DNA of 56,534 nt from Anaeroglomus sp964550565. Lineage in GTDB: Bacteria > Planctomycetota > Phycisphaerae > Sedimentisphaerales > Anaerohalosphaeraceae. Shown here in pieces: positions 55,383-56,534 of the stretch; positions within the stretch are counted from its first letter, which is position 1; each line of letters begins with the position of its first letter. The position numbers were made by a program, and so were the translations under genes. The notes under the pieces were generated by a model, which did not search any database, was not told the origin of the DNA, and was given only the letters and a program-made list of their open reading frames with translations. Location of the stretch: NCBI GenBank assembly GCA_964550565.1, contig CAZKAI010000008.1:1-56534 (forward strand), in the 5' to 3' direction.

Positions 55383-55543
55383 GGGGACAGTTACCAATAA
55401 AAAGGAGAAAAATGGTACCTGTGCCTGATTTTTAGTATCTGTGTTATAGTCAAACCCCGATAGGGGTAGTAAGTTTCATAGCCGGCGGCGTAAGCCTCCG
55501 GATGCAGGTTTCTCTTTTTTCTAAGCCCCAGCGGGGCGACAGA
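55383..55543. repeat. Palindromic dispersed intergenic repeat, copy A
   Basis: Starts with an imperfect inverted repeat (GGGGACAGTTACC ... GGTACCTGTGCC). It then has ACCCCGATAGGGGT, a CCGGCGG/CCTCCGG pair and GCCCCAGCGGGGC, all short hairpins. The first 90 bases align with the sequence at 56445-56534. It looks like a REP-type element; a 67-codon frame on its minus strand is regarded as spurious. Confidence 0.7.
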
Positions 55544-55620
55544 TAATCCTTCTGCAAAACAAGTCGCAGAAAAGATTGAATAATCTTCTTGCATAAAATA
55601 GATTATGAAAGGGCATGAAT

Positions 55621-56394
55621 ATGAGTAAGGGAAAGGTGGTTTTGACAGTAGCCGTGGTATTAATCGCGTATTGGGTGATTCATGTTGTCTTTAATGATAA
55701 GAATCAAGGAAGTTCGGAAGTTCAAAAGGAAATATCTGAACAGAATGTACCCGCTTCTGTCAAGTTTTCAATTGGAGACAAGGAGTATTTTGAAATTCCC
55801 GACAATATCATCGTAAAATACACAATTCGTGATGGCGAAACCTTGTTCTGGCCTTCGGACACTCAACAGAGCAGTGCAAGTATTACAGATAAATTTCGCT
55901 TAACAGCAACCGTTGTCCATTGTCTCAATAAGAATATACTTCAGGGAAGACGGATTACATCAGACCCTTCGCTTACTGTGGATATGCTGAATGGCCCTTT
56001 TTATCTTGAGATAAATGACACAGATCATTGCATCGAATTAAAAATTGATAATTATGTATGCTCCAGAATCGATTCTACCCTTGTCTCAAGTCATTCATTA
56101 ACATCCATATTGCAGGAAAGGGGGATTGATAAAATTGTCTTGAAAGACAATACGCTTGATCACAGCGATATTGGAGGAATTGATGAGGCTTGTGTGTACC
56201 CATTGAATTTTAAACGGGATCCTCTTGATGTGTCTGAACAGCCTCTTGTTTCAATTGTCCCCAGGGAAATACCTGTCGAGGCATTATACTTGAAAGCCAA
56301 ACAGTCAGAATGTGTCCTTGAAGTGGCTAACTCGGACTATGCATTGCTTGTCAGTACCTTGCGAGGTTATAGCTCCTATATAAGAAAGAAATAA
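55621..56394 (+). CDS. Hypothetical protein with N-terminal membrane anchor
   Basis: Not recognised. The 257 residues start with a single hydrophobic segment (VVLTVAVVLIAYWVIHVVF, about 5-24) after a short basic start, so the rest is probably exported and anchored. The remainder is predicted beta-rich and acidic, with no clear motif. GC content is visibly lower than in the neighbours, and the gene lies between two copies of the same intergenic repeat, which suggests acquisition. Two ATGs (55615 and 55621) are possible; neither has a strong ribosome-binding site, although GAAAGGG lies just upstream. Confidence 0.6.
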   Translation: MSKGKVVLTVAVVLIAYWVIHVVFNDKNQGSSEVQKEISEQNVPASVKFSIGDKEYFEIPDNIIVKYTIRDGETLFWPSDTQQSSASITDKFRLTATVVHCLNKNILQGRRITSDPSLTVDMLNGPFYLEINDTDHCIELKIDNYVCSRIDSTLVSSHSLTSILQERGIDKIVLKDNTLDHSDIGGIDEACVYPLNFKRDPLDVSEQPLVSIVPREIPVEALYLKAKQSECVLEVANSDYALLVSTLRGYSSYIRKK

Positions 56395-56444
56395 GTTGTT
56401 ACTATTTGGGATAAAACCTTGGTTTCAAATGACGGAGAAACCGA

Positions 56445-56534
56445 GGGTCGGTTCCCAATCAAAAGGACAATAAATTTGCCTGTGCTTAATTTAAAGCATT
56501 CATGTTACAGACAAACCCCGACAGGGGTTGTAAG
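56445..56534. repeat. Palindromic dispersed intergenic repeat, copy B (cut by window end)
   Basis: Aligns with the first 90 bases of copy A, sharing GCCTGTGC and CAAACCCCGA-AGGGGT-GTAAG with scattered differences. The first inverted repeat is degraded. It continues past the window. Confidence 0.65.

Noticed and set aside
55391..55594. 67-codon minus-strand frame (SVAPLGLRKKRN...)
   Set aside because: It lies wholly in a hairpin-rich intergenic repeat; a coding role is unlikely.
1..56534. CRISPR arrays, tRNA or rRNA genes
   Set aside because: No regularly spaced repeats, tRNA cloverleaf or rRNA sequence was noticed; a dedicated search was not possible.

Overview
The window looks like one scaffold of a metagenome-assembled genome from the Planctomycetota, most likely class Phycisphaerae (Sedimentisphaerales-like). 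This is inferred from protein architecture, not from a marker gene. The clues are ECF sigma factors paired with FecR proteins that end in a carbohydrate-binding domain, secreted LamG proteins with dockerin-like C-termini, a pseudopilin with the H-X9-DG motif, and dispersed intergenic repeats. Three runs of exactly 100 N mark scaffold joins at 5603-5702, 8614-8713 and 12838-12937.

Layout. (1) 1-2057: the end of an alpha/beta hydrolase, a DUF4105-like membrane protein, and an intergenic stretch with a dispersed repeat. (2) 2058-4232: recQ on the plus strand, converging on the nif operon. (3) 17533 down to 4267, minus strand: one nitrogen-fixation operon in the order nifH-nifI1-nifI2-nifD-nifK-nifE-nifN-nifB-[2Fe-2S] ferredoxin-nifV-modA-modB-modC-class I amidotransferase. 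A sigma-54 promoter precedes nifH. A NifA-type activator gene lies upstream (17925-19502), separated from nifH by a terminator and by three copies of a 14-bp motif that could be its enhancer. The set HDKENB plus V with molybdate uptake is a compact molybdenum nitrogenase system. nifI1 and nifI2 imply post-translational shut-off by PII-like proteins.

(4) 19890-50464: an arabinoxylan-degradation island. A seven-gene same-strand cluster (24575-45461) encodes GH43-CBM6-GH30, a GH127/GH146-type enzyme, a GPH sugar symporter, a GH3 enzyme, GH51, GH43-CE1, and a 1691-residue protein with four catalytic modules (CE1, CE1, GH62, GH10) plus two malectin-like modules. The predicted flow is extracellular removal of feruloyl, acetyl and arabinosyl side groups and backbone cutting, uptake by the symporter, and cytoplasmic hydrolysis by GH3. 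The cluster is bracketed by two paralogous triads, each made of ECF sigma factor, FecR-NPCBM membrane protein and exported Ig/LamG/dockerin-like protein, ending in near-identical terminators. No TonB receptor or SusC/D pair is present, so this appears to be a different design for sensing and using polysaccharide. It is the best candidate for an undescribed system here.

(5) 50395-56534: a pseudopilin, an SGNH-TPR membrane protein, an AAA/DUF4143 ATPase, and a low-GC hypothetical gene flanked by two copies of a palindromic intergenic repeat. No tRNA, rRNA, CRISPR array or intact transposase was seen.
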